Below are positions 23,469 through 32,618 of a stretch of 54,652 nt of DNA, piece by piece (the first letter of the stretch is position 1; the number at the start of each line of letters is the position of its first letter). Source of the DNA: Vibrio tubiashii (GTDB lineage: Bacteria > Pseudomonadota > Gammaproteobacteria > Enterobacterales > Vibrionaceae). Location: positions 1 through 54,652 of the forward strand of contig JRWQ01000004.1 in assembly GCA_000775715.1 (NCBI GenBank), given 5' to 3'. The notes under the pieces are model-generated. The model made no database searches and had not been told where the DNA came from. It saw only the letters and a program-made list of their open reading frames with translations. The position numbers and the translations under genes were made by a program.

Positions 23469-25466
23469 TTAAGATTTAATCATATCCACCATGATGGCAA
23501 CTGACTCATCCAAATACGCATCTGGCACTTCATAATCTTTAGGTACATCATCAAGAGACTTAAATGGCTCTTTTCCTTCAGACTTCTGACGCTGATTTAT
23601 TCTGCTTAAACGTCGCTCATCCGCTTCATCACTTTCAGCCTGACGAGTTTTCTTATTTAGAGACAGCGTATTGTCGTCTTTCTCAGCCTTGTACTTAGCA
23701 ATATCTTCAGCAATAAAACCAAACTCCATGTCATTAGCGATACGCGCTTCATGCTTAATGGCTAGAGCACTAATTAAACCATCGTTACGCTGTAACACAT
23801 TGTATTTGGCTTTGTCGATGCTATCCCAAGGAAGCGCATTATCTTCAACACTTTCGCCCGTTTCACTTGGATCCACGGCTGTTGGATAGGCTATGTCTGG
23901 AGCAACACCTTTGTTCTGTGTGCTACCACCATCGATTCGGTAGAATTTCTGAATTGTGTATTGCACATAGCCAAGCTCTTTGTCGAACAGATCGTAGATT
24001 TTTCCCAAGGTGCGGTGCTGTTGAACCGTTCCTTTACCAAACGAGTTTTCACCTAGAATGATTGCACGGCCATAATCTTGCAAAGCTGCCGCAAAGATTT
24101 CTGATGCTGAAGCACTGTTGCGATTGATTAAAACGCTCATTGGACCGCTGTAACTAATTTGATCATCAAAGTCGCCTTTTACGTTGACTCGACCATAGCT
24201 GTCTCGTACCTGAACCACCGGACCACTCTTGATAAATAACCCTGTAAGCGCAGATGCTTCCGTTAACGCACCACCACCATTGTTACGAAGATCGACGATA
24301 ATGCCATCAATGTTCTGCTGTTTAAGCTCAGTAATCAGCTTATCTGTATCTTTTGCCAACCCGACATAGAAGCTCGGCACTTCAAGTACGCCAATTTTCT
24401 TACCGTCTAGCTCAATCACTTCTGACTTCACCGCCCGGTCTTCTAAACGGATTTTATCTCGCACTATGGTAATCACAGATGCTTTAGCATCTTTACCCTC
24501 TGGCAAAATCTGCAAATTAACTTTGGTGCCTTTTGGCCCCTTGATCAGTTGAACAACGTCATCCAATCGCCAGCCAATAACATCAACGATATCTTCACCG
24601 TCTTGGCCGACACCGATAATACGGTCGCCTTCACCAAGCTGTTTACTATTTGACGCTGGGCCACCAGCAACGAGTGAACGAATAACCGTGTAATCGTCTG
24701 TCATCTGCAATACTGCACCAATCCCTTCCAGAGACAGGTTCATCTCTGTTTGGAACTGCTCGGCATTACGAGGGGATAAATAACTGGTATGTGGATCCAC
24801 TTCACGAGCAAACGCATTCATGTAGAACTGGAACACATCTTCACTATGGGTTTGGCTAAGTCGTTTCAGCGCGTTGTTGTAACGCTTACCAAGTACTTCT
24901 TTTACCTCATCCCAGTCTTTGCCTGTTAGCTTAAGATTCAACGCATCATACTTAACGCGCTTTCTCCAAAGTTCATCAAGCTCAGCAGTATCTTTAGGCC
25001 AATCGGCATCACTTCGGTCCAGTTCAATACTTTCATCGATATCGAACGTCATTTCCGTATCAAGGAGCTTGAGTGCATGAACAAATCGTTCATAACGACG
25101 CTTCATCGATAGATTATATAGTTCGAACGCGATTTGAGTATCGCCTGACTTTAGTTGATCGTCGACAGAGTCCTGCCACTTAGAAATGGTATCAATATCA
25201 GCTTGAGTAAAGACATTTTTGTTGTAGTCCAAAGAATCAACATACCGCCAAAATATCTTGCGCGATAGCTCGTCATTAAGTCTGATGTGCTTGTAATGGG
25301 AACTGGTTAGCTTTTCTTCAACACGCTTGCTGGCAGTGGCATGTTGGCTTTCAGCAGTAAGGACAGGTAAGTCCTCAAGGGTGATTTTTGCTTCTAGAGC
25401 ATAAGCTGAAGAAGCTGCTAGCAATAAGCTAGCAGCAATCAGCGACATTTTTGAACGGCATTTCAT
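23469..25466 (-). CDS. prc: Tail-specific periplasmic protease Prc (Tsp)
   Basis: Prc is a periplasmic serine protease of family S41 that cleaves proteins with non-polar C-termini and processes cell-wall enzymes and lipoproteins. The product has 665 residues (E. coli 682). It carries a signal peptide (cleavage likely after SAYA, residue 23) and a PDZ domain (about 240-330, with SLEGIGAVLQ). The catalytic region has the SASASE stretch at 451-456 with the nucleophile and Lys478 in NSFGKGTVQ. The C-terminal DUF3340 region follows. It lies 17 bp downstream of proQ in the same operon, as in E. coli. The ribosome-binding site lies before the ATG at 25466. Confidence 0.95.
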   Translation of the reverse strand: MKCRSKMSLIAASLLLAASSAYALEAKITLEDLPVLTAESQHATASKRVEEKLTSSHYKHIRLNDELSRKIFWRYVDSLDYNKNVFTQADIDTISKWQDSVDDQLKSGDTQIAFELYNLSMKRRYERFVHALKLLDTEMTFDIDESIELDRSDADWPKDTAELDELWRKRVKYDALNLKLTGKDWDEVKEVLGKRYNNALKRLSQTHSEDVFQFYMNAFAREVDPHTSYLSPRNAEQFQTEMNLSLEGIGAVLQMTDDYTVIRSLVAGGPASNSKQLGEGDRIIGVGQDGEDIVDVIGWRLDDVVQLIKGPKGTKVNLQILPEGKDAKASVITIVRDKIRLEDRAVKSEVIELDGKKIGVLEVPSFYVGLAKDTDKLITELKQQNIDGIIVDLRNNGGGALTEASALTGLFIKSGPVVQVRDSYGRVNVKGDFDDQISYSGPMSVLINRNSASASEIFAAALQDYGRAIILGENSFGKGTVQQHRTLGKIYDLFDKELGYVQYTIQKFYRIDGGSTQNKGVAPDIAYPTAVDPSETGESVEDNALPWDSIDKAKYNVLQRNDGLISALAIKHEARIANDMEFGFIAEDIAKYKAEKDDNTLSLNKKTRQAESDEADERRLSRINQRQKSEGKEPFKSLDDVPKDYEVPDAYLDESVAIMVDMIKS

Positions 25467-25483
25467 GCGTAGGAGTATCTCCT

Positions 25484-26113
25484 TTATGCGCGTAGGTGCT
25501 CCGCTTTTACAACCATTTGTAGGCCGTTAGACAGTTGAACACGCACATCTTCCTTATTGATTTCAACGATAGTCGCAGCCATGTTTCCTTTGCCCATATT
25601 GACGTTAACTTGATTACCGACTGTGATTTCATCAGCGTTCAGAGCGCGCGTTTCTACCGGCTTGCTGGCTTTTTGTACTTTATTCTGTTGCGGGCGACGA
25701 GCTTGTGGCTTCTTCGCCGCTGGCTTAGCTTTTGCCTTGCCTTCTTCACGTGCTTTCTGTGCTTGCTCTTTACGACGAGCTTGCACTTTAGCTTTACTCT
25801 CAGCCAGTGCTGTCTTTGCGTGTTCTACGTGTTCCTCATCTAGCTCACCTGCTGGATTGCCATCTAAATCTACACGTACTGCACCTGGCTTAACACCGTG
25901 TAGGTAACGCCATGATGAAGTGTATTGTCTTAACGCTGCACGAAGTTGAGTCTTGCTAACTTTTGGGTCGTCCGTTAGACGATCCGCAAGATCTTGAAAA
26001 ATACCAATTTTAAGCGGTTTTGCTTCACCTTCTAAAGTAAAGCACTTAGGGAAACATTCAGCAATATATGCGATAACTTCTTTGCTGTTTTTTAACTTTT
26101 CAGTGTTTTCCAT
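25484..26113 (-). CDS. proQ: RNA chaperone ProQ
   Basis: ProQ is a global RNA-binding protein of the ProQ/FinO family that stabilises mRNA 3' ends and small RNAs. The 209-residue product has the FinO domain at residues about 1-115 ([45 protein letters not shown] with SKTQ). A Lys/Ala/Glu-rich linker (about 115-150) follows, then the C-terminal Tudor-like domain ([20 protein letters not shown]). AGGAA lies upstream of the ATG. It is upstream of prc with 17 bp between them. Confidence 0.95.
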   Translation of the reverse strand: MENTEKLKNSKEVIAYIAECFPKCFTLEGEAKPLKIGIFQDLADRLTDDPKVSKTQLRAALRQYTSSWRYLHGVKPGAVRVDLDGNPAGELDEEHVEHAKTALAESKAKVQARRKEQAQKAREEGKAKAKPAAKKPQARRPQQNKVQKASKPVETRALNADEITVGNQVNVNMGKGNMAATIVEINKEDVRVQLSNGLQMVVKAEHLRA

Positions 26114-26213
26114 GTGGATTCCTGGTTATTGCGGCTTGTCCGCGAGCATTAAGATTTGAATATTTGAGGTATTATAGTGACCTGCAAGCGAAAAACCACA
26201 CTCAATGGACAAT

Positions 26214-26687
26214 TTATGCCTTGATAGCGTGTGAATTAAGCAGCTTTTCTACTTCGCTCATCAAAAATGTCAGTCCTTGCTGATCAATTTCACTGAATCG
26301 GCCTACTTTCGGACTATCGATATCAAGCACTCCGGCCACCTCTCCATTAATTGAAAATGGAATCACTAGCTCAGAATTGCTTTCAGCGTCACAGGCGATA
26401 TGTCCTTCAAACTCGTGAACATCATAAATGCGTTGAACGCTGTTAGTCGCCACAGCGGTTCCACAAACACCACGTCCAACTGGAATACGCACGCACGCAG
26501 GCTTACCTTGGAAAGGGCCGAGCACCAACTCGCCCTCTTTCATTAGGTAAAATCCAACCCAATTGAGATCTTCAAGCTCCATGTTCAATAGCGCGCTAAC
26601 ATTCGACAAATTAGCAATAAGATCAGCCTCTGATTCGATTAATGCCGCTGCTTGCTTGGTTAAGCGGTGGTAATGTTCTATTTTCAT
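26214..26687 (-). CDS. msrC: Free methionine-(R)-sulfoxide reductase (GAF)
   Basis: This GAF-fold enzyme reduces free Met-R-sulfoxide. The 157-residue product keeps the three catalytic cysteines with the family spacing: Cys65 (KPACVRIPV), Cys75 (GRGVCGTAV) and Cys99 (HIACDAESNSEL). The longer frame from 26750 is rejected because the ATG at 26687 is preceded by AAAGGATG and gives the family start MKIEHYHRL. The gene stands divergent from the ABC exporter gene, with 86 bp between. In E. coli it lies near proQ-prc and next to letA, and that neighbourhood is kept here apart from the inserted exporter. Confidence 0.92.
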   Translation of the reverse strand: MKIEHYHRLTKQAAALIESEADLIANLSNVSALLNMELEDLNWVGFYLMKEGELVLGPFQGKPACVRIPVGRGVCGTAVATNSVQRIYDVHEFEGHIACDAESNSELVIPFSINGEVAGVLDIDSPKVGRFSEIDQQGLTFLMSEVEKLLNSHAIKA

Positions 26688-26773
26688 TGTTACATCCTTT
26701 TGAAAATTCGAGACTTCTAACATGAATCTGCGTACAATCTCCGCAAACATTAATAGTAAGCATTCTCATTATA

Positions 26774-28570
26774 ATGATTGATAATCCCAACACTATTAGC
26801 CGTTCTTGGTTGATAACTCAAGTAAAAAAGCACAAAGCTAAACTGATTCTGGCTAATTTGATTGCGCTTGTCGCCACACTAATCAGCGTACCTATCCCTT
26901 TACTGATGCCGCTTATGGTCGATGAAGTACTACTGGATCAGCCAGGAAGCGGATTAGAGGCCATGAACGCGTTGCTCCCCACATCAATGCAAACTCCAAG
27001 CGGATATATCGCACTGACACTGCTGCTAGTTATCGTCATGCGAAGTGCCAGTCAGATATTGGGTATCCTCCAAAGCCGTCAGTTTACGCTTGTATCAAAG
27101 ACCATCACCTTCCAGATGCGTAGCAAAATGATCGATAAGCTTGGCAGAATCAGTATTCGTCAGTACGAAACGCGTGGCAGCGGCGGCATTAACGCACATT
27201 TGATCACTGACGTCGAAACTATCGACCAATTTATCGGCTCCACACTGAGTAAATTTCTAATCAGTTTACTCACCGTAATTGGCACTGCTGGCGTACTACT
27301 TTGGTTAGATTGGCGCTTAGGGCTATTTATTTTGTTGGTTAACCCGGTCGTCATCTATTTTTCTCGCAAACTTGGTAGTAAGGTCAAGCATCTCAAAAAA
27401 CGCGAGAACCAATCTTTTGAACGTTTCCAAAGTCGCTTAGTCGAGACCTTAGATGGCATCTACCAACTGCGTGCGGCCAACAGAGAGCGTGAGTTTCTTT
27501 CAGAGCTAACGGAAAAAGCTGACCAGGTTCGAGTTGACGCGGATAAGTATGCATGGCAATCAGAAGCAGCTGGTAGGCTATCATTTTTGCTATTCTTGCT
27601 CGGTTTTGAACTGTTTCGAGCCGTCGCAATGCTGATGGTCGTGTTTAGCGATTTAACCATAGGCCAAATCTTTGCAGTATTTGGCTACTTATGGTTTATG
27701 CTTTCACCTGTACAAGAGCTGCTAGGCATACAGTTCTCCTGGTATAGCGCCAAAGCTGCACTCAATCGTATTAACGCCCTTCTCGATTTAGAGGAAGAGC
27801 ATCGTCCTGTCAGCAAGGTCAATCCATTTAACGATGAACACGAAGTCGATATTGAAATCGACCAAGTGAATTTCTCATACAACGACGAAGCACGGATTCT
27901 TAACAACCTGAGTTTAACCATCCCAGCAGGTAAGAAGGTAGCTCTGGTCGGGGCTAGCGGAGGAGGAAAATCAACTTTAATTCAGCTGTTAATTGGCGTA
28001 TATCAAGCCGACTCAGGCAGCATCCGTTTCAATGGCCATACAACAGACGATATCAGTTTTGATATTATACGTGACCAAATTGCCGTGGTTTTACAACAGC
28101 CTATACTATTCAACGATACTTTGAGGCATAATCTAACCCTAGGTTCTAAGTACAACGACTTGCAACTATGGCAAGCACTTAAAATCGCCCAGATGCAAGA
28201 TGTCATCAGCCAGTTGAGCGATGGGCTCGATACGCAGATTGGTCGAAGTGGTATACGACTTTCTGGCGGGCAAAGACAAAGGCTAGCGATTGCACGCATG
28301 ATTCTCAGCGATCCTAAGTTTGTTATATTGGATGAAGCAACTTCAGCGCTAGACACCGCGACAGAAGCGGCTCTGCATAAAGCTCTAACTGAGTTTTTGC
28401 AAGGACGCACAACACTTATCGTCGCGCACAGGCTGTCGGCGGTTAAACAGGCCGACCTCATCTACGTGCTCGAAGATGGGCAAGTTAGCCAAGCTGGCAC
28501 TCACGGAGAGTTAGTTGAACAACGAGGCTTATATCAAACGCTCTATGGCAGTGTGCAATCGCACAGTTAG
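26774..28570 (+). CDS. ABC exporter, fused permease and ATPase
   Basis: This 598-residue half-transporter is an exporter of the MsbA/peptide type. Five or six membrane helices lie in residues about 20-300 (for instance LILANLIALVATLISVPIPLLM, and LSFLLFLLGFELFRAVAMLM). The ATPase domain has Walker A GASGGGKST (near residue 392), Q-loop VVLQQPILF, signature LSGGQRQRLAIA (near 495), Walker B FVILDEATSALD and the H-loop VAHRL. It probably works as a homodimer. The substrate cannot be read from sequence. It is not part of the E. coli msrC-letA neighbourhood, so it is an insertion in this lineage. letA follows after 36 bp, and co-transcription would hint at lipid or peptide export. Confidence 0.88.
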   Translation: MIDNPNTISRSWLITQVKKHKAKLILANLIALVATLISVPIPLLMPLMVDEVLLDQPGSGLEAMNALLPTSMQTPSGYIALTLLLVIVMRSASQILGILQSRQFTLVSKTITFQMRSKMIDKLGRISIRQYETRGSGGINAHLITDVETIDQFIGSTLSKFLISLLTVIGTAGVLLWLDWRLGLFILLVNPVVIYFSRKLGSKVKHLKKRENQSFERFQSRLVETLDGIYQLRAANREREFLSELTEKADQVRVDADKYAWQSEAAGRLSFLLFLLGFELFRAVAMLMVVFSDLTIGQIFAVFGYLWFMLSPVQELLGIQFSWYSAKAALNRINALLDLEEEHRPVSKVNPFNDEHEVDIEIDQVNFSYNDEARILNNLSLTIPAGKKVALVGASGGGKSTLIQLLIGVYQADSGSIRFNGHTTDDISFDIIRDQIAVVLQQPILFNDTLRHNLTLGSKYNDLQLWQALKIAQMQDVISQLSDGLDTQIGRSGIRLSGGQRQRLAIARMILSDPKFVILDEATSALDTATEAALHKALTEFLQGRTTLIVAHRLSAVKQADLIYVLEDGQVSQAGTHGELVEQRGLYQTLYGSVQSHS

Positions 28571-28606
28571 AGTGTACATCAATACTGATTGTGCGGGAGG
28601 AGGACT

Positions 28607-29866
28607 ATGAACCCTCCTCCAACTCTGCACGCCCATTCTTCTCAAACTACATCAATCCGCCTCTGCGATGGCTGTGAACTGCCTATAGACTTAGTCAGTG
28701 TAGAACGCGGAAAAAGCGCATTTTGTCCTCGTTGTAATACCAAACTGTACAGAGGTGGTACACCTTCTCTGTCGGGCAACCTCGCCATTGCAATAACTTG
28801 TCTGTTACTGTTCATTCCATCGCACTTTTTTGATTTCATCAGTATTCGTCTTTTCGGTGTACTCATCCCAGCGACCTTGCCAGCAGGTGTGTATACCCTG
28901 TTTCAAGAGGGGTTTGTTCTGCTTTCGATACTGATTATTTTTTGCAGTTCCGTAGCGCCTCTTATCGTTTGTAGCTCTGTCGTTTCCGCCCACATTGCGC
29001 TGAAATACCACAACTTCAAGCTACTGAAAAATTCGCTTGCCCTAGTGCAGCATTTAAGGCCGTGGGTCATGATCGATGTATTCTTAGTCAGCATTGCCAT
29101 TTCATGTTTTAAGCTGCAAGACTATTCAGACATTATGGTTGGACCAGGATTAATTGGCCTGCTACTACTGCAAATATCGACCGTTCTTTTGGTTACTCGT
29201 GTCAGTGTCCGTAGGTACTGGGAAGTGTTCGAACCAGAAGAAAAATACACGTACATTACAAAAACGCTACACTGTCACCACTGTCACCTTTCACAACCAG
29301 AGGGAGAAGCGTGTCTGCGCTGTCACAGCCCCATTCATCACCGAAAGCCGTTTTCAGTACAAAAAACTTGGGCGTACCTAATAGCAGCATCTATCGCGAT
29401 TTTCCCTGCTAACTTGATTCCAATTTCAATCCTTCTTACCAATGGTAAACGCTTGGAAGACACCATTTTTTCCGGCGTCGCTTCCCTAGTAAACAATGGA
29501 ATGACTGGCATCGCGATCATCATTTTTGTCGCAAGTATCGTGGTTCCGGTCGCAAAAATCCTTGGCCTATCTTACCTCTTATTGGCGATTCAATTTAAGC
29601 GTAAAATATTCCATCGACATAGAATGACCCTTTACTTTGTGATCAAATGGATAGGTCGATGGTCGATGATGGATTTATTTGTTATTTCTATCATGATGAC
29701 CTTAGTTGATAGAGGTCAAATACTTGATTTTACTCCCGGGTATGGTGCAGTTGCTTTTGGTATCGTTGTTGTATTAACCATGCTTGCAGCAGAAAGCATG
29801 GATCCAAGGCTGATTTGGGATAACTACCCTAATGAGAATAAAAACAAAGAGTCACTAAATGAGTAA
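28607..29866 (+). CDS. letA: Membrane protein LetA (PqiA family)
   Basis: LetA (YebS) is an inner-membrane protein of the PqiA family that works with LetB in phospholipid transport across the envelope. The 419-residue product has two zinc-ribbon-like cysteine motifs, CDGCELPID...FCPRCNTKLYR near the N-terminus and CHHCHL...CLRCHSPIHH near residue 220. About eight membrane helices are arranged in two PqiA modules. The ATG at 28607 was chosen over a TTG at 28589 because GGGAGGAGG lies directly before it. The last codons overlap the letB start in ATGAGTAA. Pairing with a seven-MCE partner marks LetAB, not PqiAB. Confidence 0.9.
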   Translation: MNPPPTLHAHSSQTTSIRLCDGCELPIDLVSVERGKSAFCPRCNTKLYRGGTPSLSGNLAIAITCLLLFIPSHFFDFISIRLFGVLIPATLPAGVYTLFQEGFVLLSILIIFCSSVAPLIVCSSVVSAHIALKYHNFKLLKNSLALVQHLRPWVMIDVFLVSIAISCFKLQDYSDIMVGPGLIGLLLLQISTVLLVTRVSVRRYWEVFEPEEKYTYITKTLHCHHCHLSQPEGEACLRCHSPIHHRKPFSVQKTWAYLIAASIAIFPANLIPISILLTNGKRLEDTIFSGVASLVNNGMTGIAIIIFVASIVVPVAKILGLSYLLLAIQFKRKIFHRHRMTLYFVIKWIGRWSMMDLFVISIMMTLVDRGQILDFTPGYGAVAFGIVVVLTMLAAESMDPRLIWDNYPNENKNKESLNE

Positions 29867-32492
29867 TTCTTCCCCTACACAAAAATCTTACTCGCCTAAT
29901 ATTAAGCGCAATAAAGGCTTGTCGCCCCTTTGGTTGCTTCCTATATTGACCATGGTATTGGCAGGTTGGCTAGTATTAAAAGCAATTCAAGACGCAGGAC
30001 AGCGAGTCCAGATCCACTTTTCGGACGCTCAAGGTTTAATTGCAGGCAGAACGACGATTCGCTATCAGGGTCTAGAAGTTGGAATGGTGAAAGACATTAA
30101 TCTTGCCGAAGATTTACAAAGCATCTATGTCTCTGCCGACATCTACCCAGAAGCAACCAAACTGCTAAACAAAGATACTCGCTTTTGGATGGTCAAACCG
30201 ACCGCGAGCTTGTCAGGCATCTCTGGATTAGATGCTCTAGTATCGGGCAACTACATCGCCATTTCACCTGGGTCTGACTCATCAGAGCTCGAAACCGAAT
30301 TTTTCGCATTGGAAAGAGCGCCATCTGATTTGATGGCAAACGAAGGTTTAAGTATCTCTTTAAAAGCGCGCGACTTAGGGGGCATCTCCGTTGGTTCACA
30401 AATCGTTTATCGGAAAATCCCAATCGGTGAAGTATACAGCTACCAGCTCGATTCAGGTTCGAAAAACGTATTGATTCAAGCTTCTATCCAAGATGAATAT
30501 CGTCACATTATTACCGATGACAGCCGTTTCTGGAATGTCAGTGGGATTGGCGCCAATATCGGGTTTGCAGGGGTCGATGTGCGCCTTGAAAGCTTCAGCG
30601 CACTAATTGGAGGCTCCATTGCGGTAGACTCGCCAGAAGGTGGCGAACCCGTCGCAGACAATACCCAATTTAGACTCTACCCAGATATTAAGACCGCAGG
30701 TCGAGGTATCGCTATTAAGATCGCTCTACCAGATGACAGCGAAATCAGTGAAAACGGTGCGCCGATCATGTATCGAGGAATTGAGGTTGGACAAATCACA
30801 AACTTAGAACTCAGCTCAGGCCGTGACAGAATTATCGCCTCTGCAGCGATTCAACCCGCCTTTAGCGATATGCTGACTACAGGCAGTCGCTTCATTCTTC
30901 AAGAAGCTAAAGTCTCTCTTTCAGGCGTCGAGAACCTTGCCAATATTGTAAAAGGCAACTTTCTAACCATAGTTCCGGGTGAAGGTAAACGATCACGTAA
31001 ATTTAGCGCAGTACGCAAAGATGAGTTTAATCGCCAACAAGCGCGTTCAATGTCACTCAATTTAATCGCTGAAAACTCATTTGGTTTAGATAAAGGCGCT
31101 AATATTCTTTACCGTGGAATTAGTGTTGGTTCGGTGACTCAAGTCAAACTTGAAGAAGACCAAGTTCGCCTTGATGCGTTGGTCGATAGCGATTACGCCC
31201 ACCTAATTAAATCCCAGAGTCGTTTTTTCGTGACAGGCAGTGCTAGTGCTGAACTGACAGAGTCCGGTTTGAATATTTCCGTACCACCAGCAAAACAACT
31301 TCTTACCGGGTCTATTAGCTTTGTAAGCGAAGGCGAAAGTAGACCACAAGATGCTTACAGGCTCTACCCAAGCAAATCCCTAGCGGAGTTGGCAAAATAC
31401 AATATGTCAGGTACGACTAAACTCACCCTGTTCACCAACGAACTGCCACCGATTAGTAAAGGAAGCCCACTGCTATATCGCAATTTAGAGGTGGGGAATG
31501 TCGCCGATTTTTACCTTGTTGATGGTGGCGTCATCATATCTGCAACAATAGATAACCAATACAAACACTTAGTGACCGAACAAACCGTATTCTGGAATCG
31601 TTCAGGTGTAGAAATAGACGCAAGCCTTGCAGGCATCAATGTTAAAGCAGCACCACTAAAATCGTTAATTCAAGGCGGCATCGCTTTTGACTCTTTGCCT
31701 GGTGTCGACAACAAACAAAACGACAAGTGGTTACTATACAAAGATTTTAAAACCGCACGAAAATTTGGCCAAGTGGTGACGTTAACGTTCGAAGGCGAAA
31801 ACTCACTATCTAAAGGAACGAGTATTAACTACAACGGCGTTAAAGTGGGTGAAGTCACTCTCGTCGTGCCTAGCTTCAAGCGCAATTTTGTCGAAGTTAA
31901 AGCGCGCATTCTTCCCGAATACACACAGCAAATCGCGGTTGAAGGTTCGTACTTCTGGCTACCTAAAGCTGAGGTTGGGCTTAAAGGGGTGAAAAACATT
32001 CAGAACCTATTGGCGCAGTCCATCAACGTTCAACCGGGCGAAGGCGAAGCACAAAACAAGTTCGTCCTTCATCCAAATAAAAAGGCTGGGCATGGCGTAA
32101 TATTCACCCTTCAGAGTGAGTCTCGCGGTTCGATCAGCGTCGGTACACCAGTGCTTTACCGAGATATTGAAGTGGGTGAAGTGACCAAGGTGAACTTAGG
32201 TGAGTTCGCTGACCGCGTAGTGTCTACCGTAGTCATCGAGCCTGATTATGCCTACTTGGTAAGACGCAATAGCGTATTTTGGAACACGTCGGGAGTAGAC
32301 GTTTCCATCGGCCTTTCTGGTGCCAATATCAAAGCCGGCACGTTGGACAGTTTAGTTCGCGGTGGCATCACCTTCTCTACCCCAGAACAAACACAACTGG
32401 AACCGATTGCTGAGCAAGGGCAGTCTTTCTATCTATACGCACAAGCTGAAGATAGTTGGAAAGCATGGCGCACCGCAATACCTAAACCTTAG
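29859..32492 (+). CDS. letB: Seven-MCE-domain protein LetB
   Basis: LetB (YebT) forms a stack of hexameric MCE rings that makes a lipid tunnel across the periplasm. The 877-residue length equals E. coli LetB. One N-terminal membrane helix (WLLPILTMVLAGWLVLKAI, about 24-42) is followed by seven MCE repeats of roughly 115 residues. The repeats open near residues 49, 165, 280, 398, 521, 640 and 745. Each contains a core like RGIEVGQITNLEL or RDIEVGEVTKVNL. The pore-lining loops between cores are hydrophobic. Translation is coupled to letA by the 8-bp overlap. It ends before a strong terminator. Confidence 0.93.
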   Translation: MSNSSPTQKSYSPNIKRNKGLSPLWLLPILTMVLAGWLVLKAIQDAGQRVQIHFSDAQGLIAGRTTIRYQGLEVGMVKDINLAEDLQSIYVSADIYPEATKLLNKDTRFWMVKPTASLSGISGLDALVSGNYIAISPGSDSSELETEFFALERAPSDLMANEGLSISLKARDLGGISVGSQIVYRKIPIGEVYSYQLDSGSKNVLIQASIQDEYRHIITDDSRFWNVSGIGANIGFAGVDVRLESFSALIGGSIAVDSPEGGEPVADNTQFRLYPDIKTAGRGIAIKIALPDDSEISENGAPIMYRGIEVGQITNLELSSGRDRIIASAAIQPAFSDMLTTGSRFILQEAKVSLSGVENLANIVKGNFLTIVPGEGKRSRKFSAVRKDEFNRQQARSMSLNLIAENSFGLDKGANILYRGISVGSVTQVKLEEDQVRLDALVDSDYAHLIKSQSRFFVTGSASAELTESGLNISVPPAKQLLTGSISFVSEGESRPQDAYRLYPSKSLAELAKYNMSGTTKLTLFTNELPPISKGSPLLYRNLEVGNVADFYLVDGGVIISATIDNQYKHLVTEQTVFWNRSGVEIDASLAGINVKAAPLKSLIQGGIAFDSLPGVDNKQNDKWLLYKDFKTARKFGQVVTLTFEGENSLSKGTSINYNGVKVGEVTLVVPSFKRNFVEVKARILPEYTQQIAVEGSYFWLPKAEVGLKGVKNIQNLLAQSINVQPGEGEAQNKFVLHPNKKAGHGVIFTLQSESRGSISVGTPVLYRDIEVGEVTKVNLGEFADRVVSTVVIEPDYAYLVRRNSVFWNTSGVDVSIGLSGANIKAGTLDSLVRGGITFSTPEQTQLEPIAEQGQSFYLYAQAEDSWKAWRTAIPKP

Positions 32493-32544
32493 AACAAATT
32501 ACTTCTCTGAACTTACACAGAAAAGAGTATAAAACTGACCACAA

Positions 32545-32569
32545 AACGCAGCCCAACGCTGCGTTTTTT
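32545..32569 (+). terminator. Intrinsic terminator after letB
   Basis: A perfect 8-bp stem (AACGCAGC with GCTGCGTT, 5-nt loop) runs into six T, 52 bp after the letB stop. Confidence 0.88.
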
Positions 32570-32618
32570 GTTTTATTTGGCTATAATCACCGACCTTTCA
32601 TCTAATTGAGATAGACCA

